From assembly GCA_024227975.1 (NCBI GenBank), contig JAAETV010000137.1, positions 1 through 30,285 of the forward strand: a stretch of DNA of 30,285 nucleotides, read 5' to 3'. The stretch's first letter is position 1; every line of letters begins with the position of its first letter. Of this stretch, positions 15,296-23,261 are shown one piece after another. The notes under the pieces were generated by a model. The model saw nothing but the letters and a program-made list of their open reading frames with translations, was not told where the DNA came from and searched no databases. The stretch is from Actinomycetes bacterium. GTDB lineage: Bacteria > Actinomycetota > Acidimicrobiia > Acidimicrobiales > SZUA-35. The position numbers were made by a program, and so were the translations under genes.

Positions 15296-16321
15296 TCAGT
15301 CGATGAGGGCTAGACCGTAGGCCCGGGCGGCGGTGTTGTGGAAGAGGTCGCGCTTCTCCCCGGTTGAATAGCCGGCGTCAGCCGCGATCCGCTTGAAGGC
15401 GTTCCACAACACCACATAGCTGGCCCCTCGCTTGTCGACGGGGAAGTTCGATTCGAACATGCAGCGGTCGGGCCCGAACTGCTCGATCACGTACCGCAGT
15501 GGTTCACTCCAGGGTTCAGCCAGCTCCTCTGATGTGGGCGGTATCTCTTGTTTGTCCCAACGGAAGCCCATCATGGGCATCCCGATCCCTCCGACCTTGA
15601 GGTAGGTGTTTGGACAGGCGGCCAGATCAGCCATGGCCGAGCGCCAGAAGCTCAAGATCTCGTGGCGTCGGTTCTTGTAGGGACCGGTGCCGAGCACCAG
15701 GCCGAGATGGTCGACCACGATCGGGGTCTCTGGACAGGCTCGGGCCACTTCGGTCAGCTCGGGGAGTTGTGGATGGTAGACCATGGCGTCGTAGGTGTAG
15801 CCCATGGCCCCAACCTTGCGGACCCCGTCGAGGTAGAGAGGATCATCCATGGCGGCACTGTCGCTCATGGCCAGGGGAGGATGCGGGTCCTGCGCCGTGC
15901 TGTATCGCACCCCTCGGAAGCGACCACCGCCGGCCTCCTCGTGGGCCACCAGGACCTCCTCGACCGCATCACCCAACGAAACATCGGCACTGCCCATGAT
16001 GGCGGCAATCTCGGCCTGACCTGAGCCCGTGCTGTGCTCGGCCTGAGCCAGAACGAACTCGGTCTCACCGATGGGACGGAGGTGACGAGGTCCCTCACGT
16101 CGATACTCGGCGTGGCACTCGACAAACACAGTACGGCACACATTGTGCCCGGCCCCGGTGTCGGCATGCAGATCATCCAGGGTGTAGGGCCAGCCCGTGT
16201 GGCCAGTATCGAGCCAGAGGTGATGGTGGGGGTCACAGATCTCGAGATCAGGTTCCAGCACCTCTTCGGTGACCTGGTTGATCCAAGCAGTGTGCTCAGC
16301 ACCGGGTTTGTCAGCTGCCAT
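15296..16321 (-). CDS. Amidohydrolase family 2 protein (TIM-barrel hydrolase)
   Basis: This is a metal-dependent amidohydrolase of the PF04909 type (341 residues), related to L-fuconolactonase and 2-pyrone-4,6-dicarboxylate lactonase. The metal motif is H32-H33-H34 after ICDP, followed by the barrel strands CRTVFVECHAEY, GVRYS, VVDHLGLV and MFESNFPVDK, whose final Asp is the usual metal/catalytic residue. The C-terminus IFHNTAARAYGL-like segment (LFHNTAARAYGLA) is typical. A lactone or dicarboxylate substrate is the best guess; nothing nearby defines a pathway. It follows the Fur-like gene by 75 bp on the same strand. Confidence 0.9.
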   Translation of the reverse strand: MAADKPGAEHTAWINQVTEEVLEPDLEICDPHHHLWLDTGHTGWPYTLDDLHADTGAGHNVCRTVFVECHAEYRREGPRHLRPIGETEFVLAQAEHSTGSGQAEIAAIMGSADVSLGDAVEEVLVAHEEAGGGRFRGVRYSTAQDPHPPLAMSDSAAMDDPLYLDGVRKVGAMGYTYDAMVYHPQLPELTEVARACPETPIVVDHLGLVLGTGPYKNRRHEILSFWRSAMADLAACPNTYLKVGGIGMPMMGFRWDKQEIPPTSEELAEPWSEPLRYVIEQFGPDRCMFESNFPVDKRGASYVVLWNAFKRIAADAGYSTGEKRDLFHNTAARAYGLALID

Positions 16322-16396
16322 GGGTCGACAATACTTGCGCGCCGTGGTTCACCAAGATTCGAGTGAGGACCACCAACCGGTGCTCACCACCTGGGG

Positions 16397-16813
16397 CTAG
16401 CCGATGGAACAGTCTGCACAGGTACCGTGGTACACGATCTCGGCCGACACGATCTGCATGCCGTGCTGCTCTTCGACGTTGAGCGCAGGGGGCTCCAGAT
16501 GGTGTTGGACATCGAACACCCGCCCACAACGATCGCACACCAGATGATGGTGCGGAGGCTCTACATTCGGGTCATAGCGCTTGGATCGGCCGTCGAGCGT
16601 GAGCTCTCGCAACTCCCCCATGTCCTTGAGTTCATGGAGGGTGCTGTAGACGGTGGCTCTGCTGATCTCAGGCAACCGCTCGATGGCCGCCTCGTGTACT
16701 TCGTCGGCGGTGAGATGGGTGTTGGGCCCCTCCAGCACCTCGGCCACGACACGCCGCTGAGAGGTCAAGCGGTACTTCCGGTCTCGAAGCCGAGCGAGGA
16801 GGGGCAACTGCAT
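16397..16813 (-). CDS. Fur/PerR-family metal-dependent repressor
   Basis: This Fur-family regulator has 138 residues. It has a winged-helix DNA-binding domain (RLTSQRRVVAEVL at about 15-27, recognition helix ISRATVYSTLHEL at 50-62). The dimerisation domain carries HHH at 88-90 and two structural zinc motifs, Cys93-x2-Cys96 and Cys132-x2-Cys135. Fur versus PerR cannot be settled from sequence alone, but the divergent rubrerythrin operon suggests peroxide control. A -10-like TATACT ends 7 bases before the ATG, so the transcript may be leaderless. An operator-like palindrome sits in the shared 140-bp spacer and may also serve for autoregulation. Confidence 0.92.
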   Translation of the reverse strand: MQLPLLARLRDRKYRLTSQRRVVAEVLEGPNTHLTADEVHEAAIERLPEISRATVYSTLHELKDMGELRELTLDGRSKRYDPNVEPPHHHLVCDRCGRVFDVQHHLEPPALNVEEQHGMQIVSAEIVYHGTCADCSIG

Positions 16814-16820
16814 CCCAGCC

Positions 16821-16826
16821 AGTATA
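16821..16826 (-). promoter_or_regulatory. -10 element of the Fur-like gene
   Basis: TATACT on the minus strand ends 7 bases upstream of the start codon at 16813. The expected transcription start therefore falls at or next to the A of the ATG, i.e. a leaderless transcript. No clear -35 is seen. Confidence 0.4.
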
Positions 16827-16845
16827 TCTCGGGACTGAACTCAGC

Positions 16846-16885
16846 TGGACTCCAAAGTTGGACAAAGTCCAATATCTGATAAGAT
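16846..16885 (+). promoter_or_regulatory. Rubrerythrin promoter overlapped by a Fur-like operator
   Basis: A -35 of TTGGAC (16858-16863) and a -10 of TAAGAT (16880-16885) are 16 bp apart. The -35 is part of the palindrome TTGGAC-AAA-GTCCAA (16858-16872), and a second small palindrome, TGGACTCCA, lies at 16846-16854. Occupation by the divergently encoded Fur-like protein would block the -35, consistent with repression of the operon. Confidence 0.6.
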
Positions 16886-16953
16886 CCAATTCGTGGACCG
16901 GGGCGACCCGTGTATCCGCTGACCTGTTATCCCCTACTCGAGAAGGATTCCTC

Positions 16954-17370
16954 ATGGACCTCAAGGGCACGAAGACTCATCAGAACCTGAAAGACGCATT
17001 TGCCGGGGAATCGATGGCCAACCGTCGCTACCTCTACTTTGCCAAGGTAGCTGACGTTGAAGGCTACCCGGAGGTCGCCGGTAACTTCAGGGAAACCGCC
17101 GAGGGTGAGACCGGCCATGCTCACGGCCACCTCGACTACCTCAAGGCCGTCGGCGACCCCGCCACCGACGAGCCCATCGGAGACACCATCGCCAACCTGG
17201 GCTCCGCCATTGTCGGCGAGACCCATGAGTACACCGAGATGTACCCTGGTATGGCCAAGAGCGCCCGCGAAGAAGGTTTCGAAGAGATCGCTGACTGGTT
17301 CGAGACCCTGGCGAAGGCAGAGAGGTCGCACGCCGGTCGATTCCAGAGCATGCTCGACTCGGTCAACTGA
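16954..17370 (+). CDS. Rubrerythrin (rubredoxin-less)
   Basis: This non-haem di-iron peroxidase has 138 residues in a ferritin-like four-helix bundle. Di-iron ligands fit the pattern E19 (FAGES), E52-x2-H55 (EGETGH), E89 (VGETHEY) and E123-x2-H126 (KAERSH). The C-terminal rubredoxin domain of classic rubrerythrins is absent, so electrons must come from a partner. The start is ATG 16954 with AAGGA 8 nt upstream. It is the first gene of an operon with an Fe-S oxidoreductase (29 bp away) and DUF3501, a recurring trio. It reduces H2O2, and the Fe-S protein downstream may be its electron donor (inference). Confidence 0.95.
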   Translation: MDLKGTKTHQNLKDAFAGESMANRRYLYFAKVADVEGYPEVAGNFRETAEGETGHAHGHLDYLKAVGDPATDEPIGDTIANLGSAIVGETHEYTEMYPGMAKSAREEGFEEIADWFETLAKAERSHAGRFQSMLDSVN

Positions 17371-17399
17371 GCCGGCCTAGCTGAAACCAGAGAGCAACC

Positions 17400-18803
17400 A
17401 TGGCAGCGAACGACGGACCGATCTCCTACTCCCCCACCGACGGCCTCAGCTACGACACGGCCGACCCGGTCTACTGGGACAAGGCCGCCCTCGACGGTGA
17501 GATCGAGCGAACGTTCGAGATCTGCCATGGTTGCCGCCTCTGCTTCAAGTATTGCGACTCCTTCCCGTCCCTGTTCTCTTTCATCGACGACCGCCACGAC
17601 GGTGACGTCCGCCAGCTGACCGAAGCCGAAACCGAAGAAGTCATGGACCAGTGCTTCCAGTGCAAGCTGTGCGAGGTCCAGTGCCCATATACGGTCCGTG
17701 ATGACCACGAGTACCAGCTCGACTTCCCCAAGCTCGTCCACCGCTACAAAGCCCAGCGGACCCGAAGGCAGGGTGTCGGCTTCCGAGACAAGGTTCTCGG
17801 CGACCCCGACCGCACAGCCAGAGTGGCCCGGGCCAGCTTCGGGGCAGCCAACGTCTTGAACTCCCGGTCCAAGCTCCATCGCCGCTTCCTGGAGAAGGTT
17901 CTTGGCATCCACCCCGACAAGGATCTCCCCACCTTCGCCCGATCGACGTTCGAGTCGTGGGCCACCGACGAAGGTCTGGTTGGGGCGGCCGAGGAAGGCG
18001 AGGTCGTGTTGTTCCAGACCTGCTACGTAGACCACAACGAGCCCGAGGTCGGGCGAGACACCGTGGAGGTCATGCAGGCCAACGATGTGGCCGTCACTTG
18101 CGAAGCCGGTCTCCAGTGTTGTGGGATGCCCGCGTGGGAGTCAGGTGATCTCGACAGTCTCCGCAAGAAAGCGGCCAACAACCTCGACCGGTTGGATGCC
18201 CATGTCGATGCGGGCAAGAAGGTCCTGGCCATCAACCCGACCTGTTCGATGATGCTTCGCCAGGAATACCCGACCCTGGTCGACGAGGCCGACCGGGAAC
18301 GAGCCGCTCGCCTGGCCGAGGCTGTCATGGACCCATCGGAGTTCTTGTGGTCGATCCGCACCGAAGATCGCTTCAACACTGATTTCAAGACAACACCCGG
18401 TGAGTCGGTTGCGTACCATGTGCCCTGCCACCTTCGGGCTCAGGCCGTCGGCTTCCGGGGCCGCGACCTGATCCGCAAGATCCCGGGGGTCAAGCCAACT
18501 TCGACCATGGAGTGCTGTGGCCACGACGGCACCTACGCCATGAAGAACGAGGGGTTCGAGACCTCGGTCCGCATTGGCAAGAAGGCGTTTGACGGGATGG
18601 CGGCAGCCGACGCCGAGGTGTGGGCCACCGACTGCCCCCTGGCTGCAATCCAGTTCGCCCAGCACACCGATCGCCGCCCGATGCATCCAATGTCGGTCCT
18701 CGCCCGGGCCTATCGCCACGACGGGTTCCCGACCTCGCTCCCCTCCCACAACCCTGCTGGCGGCCCCGATTCCCCTGACTCCGATAGTGGTGGATCCAAT
18801 TGA
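17400..18803 (+). CDS. Fe-S oxidoreductase, heterodisulfide reductase subunit D/GlpC-like
   Basis: This 467-residue protein has two [4Fe-4S] motifs near the N-terminus, C42-x2-C45-x2-C48-x3-C52 and C85-x2-C88-x2-C91-x3-C95. Two CCG (cysteine-rich) domains follow, with signatures [10 protein letters not shown] and ECCGHDGTY. This is the layout of HdrD, GlpC and LutA-type proteins, which pass electrons between a donor and a disulfide, quinone or partner protein. The C-terminal ~30 residues are a Pro/Ser/Asp-rich tail. It lies between rubrerythrin and DUF3501, overlapping the latter by 4 nt, so it probably supplies electrons to the rubrerythrin (inference). All motif cysteines are encoded as Cys. 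Confidence 0.92.
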   Translation: MAANDGPISYSPTDGLSYDTADPVYWDKAALDGEIERTFEICHGCRLCFKYCDSFPSLFSFIDDRHDGDVRQLTEAETEEVMDQCFQCKLCEVQCPYTVRDDHEYQLDFPKLVHRYKAQRTRRQGVGFRDKVLGDPDRTARVARASFGAANVLNSRSKLHRRFLEKVLGIHPDKDLPTFARSTFESWATDEGLVGAAEEGEVVLFQTCYVDHNEPEVGRDTVEVMQANDVAVTCEAGLQCCGMPAWESGDLDSLRKKAANNLDRLDAHVDAGKKVLAINPTCSMMLRQEYPTLVDEADRERAARLAEAVMDPSEFLWSIRTEDRFNTDFKTTPGESVAYHVPCHLRAQAVGFRGRDLIRKIPGVKPTSTMECCGHDGTYAMKNEGFETSVRIGKKAFDGMAAADAEVWATDCPLAAIQFAQHTDRRPMHPMSVLARAYRHDGFPTSLPSHNPAGGPDSPDSDSGGSN

Positions 18804-19363
18804 CCGGTCGACTCATCGAACGCAACGACATCGTCGATTATCAGACCTATGAAGACGACCGGGGGGCCCGACGGTCGAAGGTTCTGGAGACGAAGCGCCT
18901 CCGCCGAATCCATGTCGGCGAGTACCTGACCTTCCTGTTCGAGAACCGCGAGACCCTCGTCTACCAGGTGCAGGAGATCATGCGGGCTGAGCAAATCGTG
19001 CGAGAAACGGCCATCCAGCATGAGATCGAGGTCTACAACCAGATGCTGGGCCAGCCCGGCGAGCTGGGCTGTGTCTTGTTCATCGAAATCGCCGAGGCCT
19101 CAGACCGAAAGCCCCTCCTGAAGCGCTGGCTCGGGCTGGAGTCGACCGTCTATGTTCGCCTAGAAGACGGCTCGAAGGTCTACGCCAAGTATGACCCGAG
19201 CCAGGTCGGCGAAGATCGGCTCTCAGCCGTCCAATACCTCTGCTTCCCAGTCGGGGGCAAGACCCCAATGGCCATCGGCACCGATTTCCAGGACCTGGCG
19301 GCCGAGGTCGAGCTCAACACCGAGCAGAGGGCCGCTCTGGCTGTCGACCTCGCTGCTTCGTGA
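18800..19363 (+). CDS. DUF3501 family protein
   Basis: This 187-residue protein matches DUF3501, which has no known biochemical role and is repeatedly encoded next to rubrerythrin and an Fe-S oxidoreductase. It is soluble and acidic. Recognisable features are an N-terminal LIERNDIVDYQTYE segment, RRSKVLETKRLRRI, FLFENRETLVYQVQEI and an (I)HEIEVYNQML helix; there is one Cys in each half. The start is TTG at 18800, overlapping the previous stop (TTGA), so it depends on translation of the upstream gene. A contribution to peroxide defence is inferred from context only. Confidence 0.85.
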   Translation: MTGRLIERNDIVDYQTYEDDRGARRSKVLETKRLRRIHVGEYLTFLFENRETLVYQVQEIMRAEQIVRETAIQHEIEVYNQMLGQPGELGCVLFIEIAEASDRKPLLKRWLGLESTVYVRLEDGSKVYAKYDPSQVGEDRLSAVQYLCFPVGGKTPMAIGTDFQDLAAEVELNTEQRAALAVDLAAS

Positions 19364-19389
19364 TCTCATTTCTTGGACCCTGCCAGTTC

Positions 19390-20472
19390 TCAGCTCTGGG
19401 TGGCCCAGGGGACCTCGCAGGCCTGATCTAGCTCGATCTCGGCATGCACGGCCGTGTTGTGGTGGGCGCCCGCGCTCCAGGTGGGCATGACCATCGAGTA
19501 GAGCCCGGTACCGCCAGCCTGGACGATCATCACCCGTTCGGGATCACGCACCGCCTTGACGTATTCTCCCTTGAACCCGGCGAACTGTCGGGGGTGGAAG
19601 CGGCGGGCGTCTTCGACAGGAATAACGGCCAGTTCGGCGATCCGCTGTTGAACCTTGGCCCGGTCATAGCCGACGGCTTCCAACACGGCGGTATGGTCCG
19701 GATTCATGACCATGATGACGGTACCCTCGCCTCCCAACACAACATTGTTGGTTCCAGGGGCCGCAACCGTAGAAGCCAGGATGGCGAGCAGCTGCTCGGC
19801 TGATCCGTGAGGATCATCGGCATCACCAATGAAGAACGCAGAGTGGGGTGCCTCACTCCCCACGACGGTGACGACGCTCTGCTCCGTGTCGTAGCCGAAC
19901 GTGGTATGCAGGGGAGGAAACGGCGAGTTCTCCTCGTCTTCGGCGATGCAGAAGCTGAATTTACCGGGATGACCGTGGAGGGCCATGTCGGACTGACCAG
20001 GGCGAGCACCCCCGACGTTGATCATGGCCAGCCTCACGGCCCGCCCGATCGAGGCGTTGGCTCGGTGGCCGGGGCCCATTACGCCGAAACCGCTGACGAT
20101 CCCGCCACAGGCAGTGCGGGCGGGCCCGTTCACGATGAGCAAGGGCGCCGTGCAATGAGTGGTCGCCTGCATCTCCCGCAAGTCGAACTCGGGCTTGCAC
20201 ATGGCCCTGACGGCAGCAACCACGACCGGGATATGGTCGGGAAGACAACCGGCCATGACGGCCGCAGTCGCAACCTTCTCGACCGAGGCCGCCCCCATGA
20301 GGGGCCCCATCTCACCCAGGATGTCGTCGGGGTCGAGGCCCGTCGCCAGCACCATCCGTTCGACCCGCTCCCTGGTGGGGACGATCACGGGCAATCCGTC
20401 GGTGCAGCCGAGGGCGTGGAGATCCTCGATGGCCTGGGCTTCGTCGACGGCGCTGAGGATGGCGCTGGTCAT
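19390..20472 (-). CDS. Uncharacterised partner protein of the UGSC selenoprotein
   Basis: This 360-residue soluble protein is coupled to the UGSC gene by an ATGA overlap at 20469-20472. I know no biochemical function for its family. Features include C23 in GCTDGLPVIVPTRERVERM, conserved-looking cysteines at about 76, 92, 107 and 122, and Gly-rich strands (VNGPARTACGGI, GSEAPHSAFFIGD, NNVVLGGEGTVIMVM). The abundance of Cys near Gly-rich turns could suit a redox or metal partner for a selenol, but no metal motif is complete. The start is ATG 20472. The final residues are followed 26 bp later by the convergent DUF3501 stop. Confidence 0.8.
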   Translation of the reverse strand: MTSAILSAVDEAQAIEDLHALGCTDGLPVIVPTRERVERMVLATGLDPDDILGEMGPLMGAASVEKVATAAVMAGCLPDHIPVVVAAVRAMCKPEFDLREMQATTHCTAPLLIVNGPARTACGGIVSGFGVMGPGHRANASIGRAVRLAMINVGGARPGQSDMALHGHPGKFSFCIAEDEENSPFPPLHTTFGYDTEQSVVTVVGSEAPHSAFFIGDADDPHGSAEQLLAILASTVAAPGTNNVVLGGEGTVIMVMNPDHTAVLEAVGYDRAKVQQRIAELAVIPVEDARRFHPRQFAGFKGEYVKAVRDPERVMIVQAGGTGLYSMVMPTWSAGAHHNTAVHAEIELDQACEVPWATQS

Positions 20473-20990
20473 CGTCCTTCGATCGATCGGACCAGCTGGT
20501 CACGGATCTCAACCGCCACCTTGGCCATGTGCTCCTGGCCTGAACCGGCAACTGGATGGGGAAGCTTGATCCGAGGCAGATCGGTCATCCCCTCGGACAT
20601 GGCAACGAAGTCACCTTGGGGCCAGAACTTCTCGGTGACGAGGGAAACGGCGGGTATTCCTCGTCGAGCTGCTTCTACTCCGTCACGCACGGTGCCGGAA
20701 GTGCAGCTGCCTCAATGACCATAGGCGGCAACGACCGCCTGACACTCCCGCTTGATGTCGGCCAGCATGTCCTGGCTGATGACAACTGAAGCATTGCCCT
20801 TGTCATAGTGCTTGAAGGTCAACCCCTCGAAGGCCTCACCGAGGGCCGCTTCGACATGGGTGAGAAAGGCCACGGAGTCGGGGTAACCGTTGGCCAACAA
20901 GCCAACCGTGGTACCCGGCTCCAGCTGGCGGGATAGCTCATAGGGCTCTGGCACCGCTAGCGGCTCAGCCCTGGGATCGAGGAAGTCCAT
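20469..20990 (-). CDS. UGSC-family selenoprotein, TGA at 20712-20714 read as Sec
   Basis: Reading through one in-frame TGA gives a 173-residue protein in which Sec93 opens the motif U-G-S-C (VVAAYGH-U-GSCTSGTVRD), the hallmark of the UGSC selenoprotein/Cys-homologue family. Sec93 and Cys96 form a UxxC redox pair. The sequence around it is typical: an N-terminal GLLANGYPDS strand-turn, FKHYDKGNASVV, and after the TGA, GIPAVSLVTEKF. Both halves stay in frame, with no other stop. The start is ATG 20990 with AAGGGG eight bases upstream; the frame's earlier M at 21098 lacks one. A caller would split this into 128- and 73-residue pieces. Function is unknown. It is translationally coupled to the downstream partner gene. 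Confidence 0.88.
20668..20707 (-). promoter_or_regulatory. Candidate bacterial SECIS for the UGSC gene
   Basis: On the minus strand, arms GCTGC (20707-20703) and GCAGC (20672-20668) close a stem. Inside, UUCCG pairs with CGGAG, then after one G-A mismatch CAC pairs with GUG, leaving a 5-nt loop CGUGC. The loop starts 20 nt after the UGA and has G at its second position, matching the usual bacterial SECIS rule (apical loop 16-37 nt away, G in the first two bases). Confidence 0.68.
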
Positions 20991-21084
20991 TGTTTGGCCC
21001 CTTCTTGCCGTTGTGCGTCTATCTTCCCAACTCCGCCTCAGCAGTTCAAGATCGCCGTCGGCCCCTAACTGACACTCACCACTT

Positions 21085-21714
21085 TCACACCAGTGCAATC
21101 GAACCGATCACGATGAGTAGCTGACCACCGTGATAGAGCAGGTGGACCACGACTCGCCGGTCGGATCGGGGGGTGACGAATCGATCCCAGCCAAGGATCC
21201 CGTCGGACCCGGCGAACATGACTCCACCAATCATGATCGGGGCTACTGCGGTGCCGACGGCGGTCGAGACCATGGCCGCGATCACCAGGATGTAGGCCAG
21301 GACTGGCACCTGCAGCGAGGCCGCCGCACCACCCACGATCGGTCGACCGACCAGGGGACCAGCGAGGGCGACGAACCCAATCCCAGCCACCAGCCACCCC
21401 GACCGCGAACCGACCACGACGAAGGCACCGACGTAGGCCAGGTGCCCGACGAGGAAGGCGGCTAGACCAGCCACGAACCGGTCGAGGGCCGGGAGGAGGA
21501 GCACATCACCGACCAGGCCAAGCCCAAGGCCGATCATGATGAACCAGCGGACCCTGTCATCGTCGATGCCCACGGCAGCGGCCACGATGGCAGCCACCAT
21601 CACAAGTGGCTTTGCCACCGCTTCCACCGCGGGCCGCATTGACAACACAGCCCACCAGTCGGTCAGCGCGGCCAGAGCGGCAACGGCAAGTGCTGCAAGC
21701 ACCAGAGTTCCCAA
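21085..21714 (-). CDS. YhhN/TMEM86 family membrane protein (putative lysoplasmalogenase)
   Basis: This polytopic membrane protein of 209 residues has about seven to eight hydrophobic segments along its whole length. YhhN-family signatures include KPLVMVAA near residue 35, GLGLGLVGDVLLLP, AAFLVGHLAYVGAF and, near the end, GGVMFAGSDGILGWDRF with the usual Ser-Asp and Phe. Mammalian TMEM86B of this family hydrolyses the vinyl-ether bond of lysoplasmalogens; bacterial members are mostly untested. It precedes the UGSC gene on the same strand, 94 bp away, so a shared transcript is possible but not shown. Confidence 0.85.
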   Translation of the reverse strand: MGTLVLAALAVAALAALTDWWAVLSMRPAVEAVAKPLVMVAAIVAAAVGIDDDRVRWFIMIGLGLGLVGDVLLLPALDRFVAGLAAFLVGHLAYVGAFVVVGSRSGWLVAGIGFVALAGPLVGRPIVGGAAASLQVPVLAYILVIAAMVSTAVGTAVAPIMIGGVMFAGSDGILGWDRFVTPRSDRRVVVHLLYHGGQLLIVIGSIALV

Positions 21715-21839
21715 GTCGACCGTCAGCTCGTTGGCTTGGGTCGATCGACCTGAGTCTCCACAGGTTCTGCCTATCGGACCAAGGCCGACATCGTCAATCC
21801 TCGACCGGTTGGCTGGCCACGAGTAGCGGCATCGGCCGC

Positions 21840-23261
21840 TCAGGTGGACAGAGCGGGCTGACGGTCGTAGTCGTCGATTGAAGACAGGCGAACCTGGCTA
21901 CGGATCTCGCTGGTTGCTGTCGATGCTGCGTCCAGGTTGCGTCCCAGTTCGCCAACGGCGATGGACTGCTCTTCGACTGCGCTGGCCATGGCTGTCTGCA
22001 GTTCGTTAACCGATCGGACCCGGTCGACCATGGAGTCGATGGCCTCGACTGCATTGGCAATCTCAGTTCGGATCTCACGGATCTGGCTCTCGATGTCAAC
22101 GGTGGCCTCGGCGGTCTGACCTGCTAGGTGCTTGACCTCGTTGGCCACCACCGAGAATCCCTTGCCAGCTTCTCCGGCCCGTGCCGCTTCGATTGTGGCG
22201 TTCAGAGCCAGCAGGTTGGTCTGGGCCGCTACCACTGCGATGGCGTTCACAACCCTGTCGATCTGGTCGCTACTTCGGCTCAGCTCAGTCACGGCGGTGG
22301 TTGCGGTGTCGGCTACGCCGACAGCGTCGGAGGAAAGCTCCGCGATCTCTGAGGTCCGAGCGGCAATTTCGGTTGCCGACGAACCCAGCTGGTCAGCGGA
22401 GGCCGCGACGGAGGCGATGTTATCGCTGACCCCGGCGACTGACTCGGCCACGGAGCGGACCTTGCTGGCCACGGCCGAAAACCCCTGACCGATCGAGCCC
22501 TTGACGACTTGATCAAGGACATCGGCATCCATGACATCACTGGCCATGGTCTCGGCTTGGGCGTTGAGCGTTTGCATGTCTTCCTTGACCTGGGCGAGGC
22601 TTTCCGTCCGGTCTTGGCCGGACCCGACTTGTATCGATCCAACATCCATTCCCAGCGATTCCAACGTGGCGACGAAGAAGGCATCGCCGATGGCTTGCAG
22701 ATCGATGTTGAAGACCTTCTCCACCGAGGCCATGACCTCGACCACCTGCTCGAGAGCAGTCAGTGACTTCCTGCCCGACTTGCTCTTCTGCTGGGCCTTG
22801 GAGGCCGGCGCTTGGCCGGCAAAGTGGGTGTGGAGCTCAGCGGTCAGCAGCTGACGCCACTGGCTGTACGAGCCCACATACCACTTGAACGGAACGTTGA
22901 TCGATTCGTGCAAGACGCCGACGTGGAGTCGTTGCTCGAAGTAGGCAACATCCCACCCGGAGCGAGCACCACTGAATACTCCCTCGATGTAGCGGGCTTG
23001 GGCCTGCTCCAGACCGGAACGCAACTGAGAGACTGAGATCCCCTTGGTCTGGGCGCGGTCTGCGAAGAACTTGGCGGTGGCATCGAACGAAAACTGATGG
23101 TCATAGAACCGGCGGGCCAGATCAGCAGACACTGACTGGATCCAGGGGACCAACGGAGTGAGCACTCCCCTATCGCTGTCACCAAGGCCAACGAAGTCCC
23201 TCCGGATGCGGAGATTCTGCTCGGTGACACCTAATCGGGCTGCATTGCTCAGGTTGTTCAT
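21840..23261 (-). CDS. Globin-coupled methyl-accepting chemotaxis protein (HemAT-like)
   Basis: This soluble transducer has 473 residues and no TM helix. Residues about 10-170 form a protoglobin sensor domain. The proximal haem ligand is probably His118, in [18 protein letters not shown], as in HemAT, where this segment binds haem and O2. Residues about 190-473 are an MCP signalling domain, with the hairpin tip [20 protein letters not shown] followed by [16 protein letters not shown]. It should be an aerotaxis or gas-sensing receptor feeding CheA. No other chemotaxis gene is in the window. The start is ATG 23261 with AGAGG 8 nt upstream, after a long structured leader. Confidence 0.93.
   Translation of the reverse strand: MNNLSNAARLGVTEQNLRIRRDFVGLGDSDRGVLTPLVPWIQSVSADLARRFYDHQFSFDATAKFFADRAQTKGISVSQLRSGLEQAQARYIEGVFSGARSGWDVAYFEQRLHVGVLHESINVPFKWYVGSYSQWRQLLTAELHTHFAGQAPASKAQQKSKSGRKSLTALEQVVEVMASVEKVFNIDLQAIGDAFFVATLESLGMDVGSIQVGSGQDRTESLAQVKEDMQTLNAQAETMASDVMDADVLDQVVKGSIGQGFSAVASKVRSVAESVAGVSDNIASVAASADQLGSSATEIAARTSEIAELSSDAVGVADTATTAVTELSRSSDQIDRVVNAIAVVAAQTNLLALNATIEAARAGEAGKGFSVVANEVKHLAGQTAEATVDIESQIREIRTEIANAVEAIDSMVDRVRSVNELQTAMASAVEEQSIAVGELGRNLDAASTATSEIRSQVRLSSIDDYDRQPALST

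Noticed and set aside
15122..15313. 63-residue plus-strand frame as a gene
   Set aside because: It matches no family, has no clear Shine-Dalgarno and runs into the end of the convergent amidohydrolase gene.
20469..21098. Two separate short genes (128 and 73 residues) at the UGSC locus
   Set aside because: They are the two halves of one protein joined at U-G-S-C; the second half has no Shine-Dalgarno of its own, and the longer 5' extension to 21098 lacks support.
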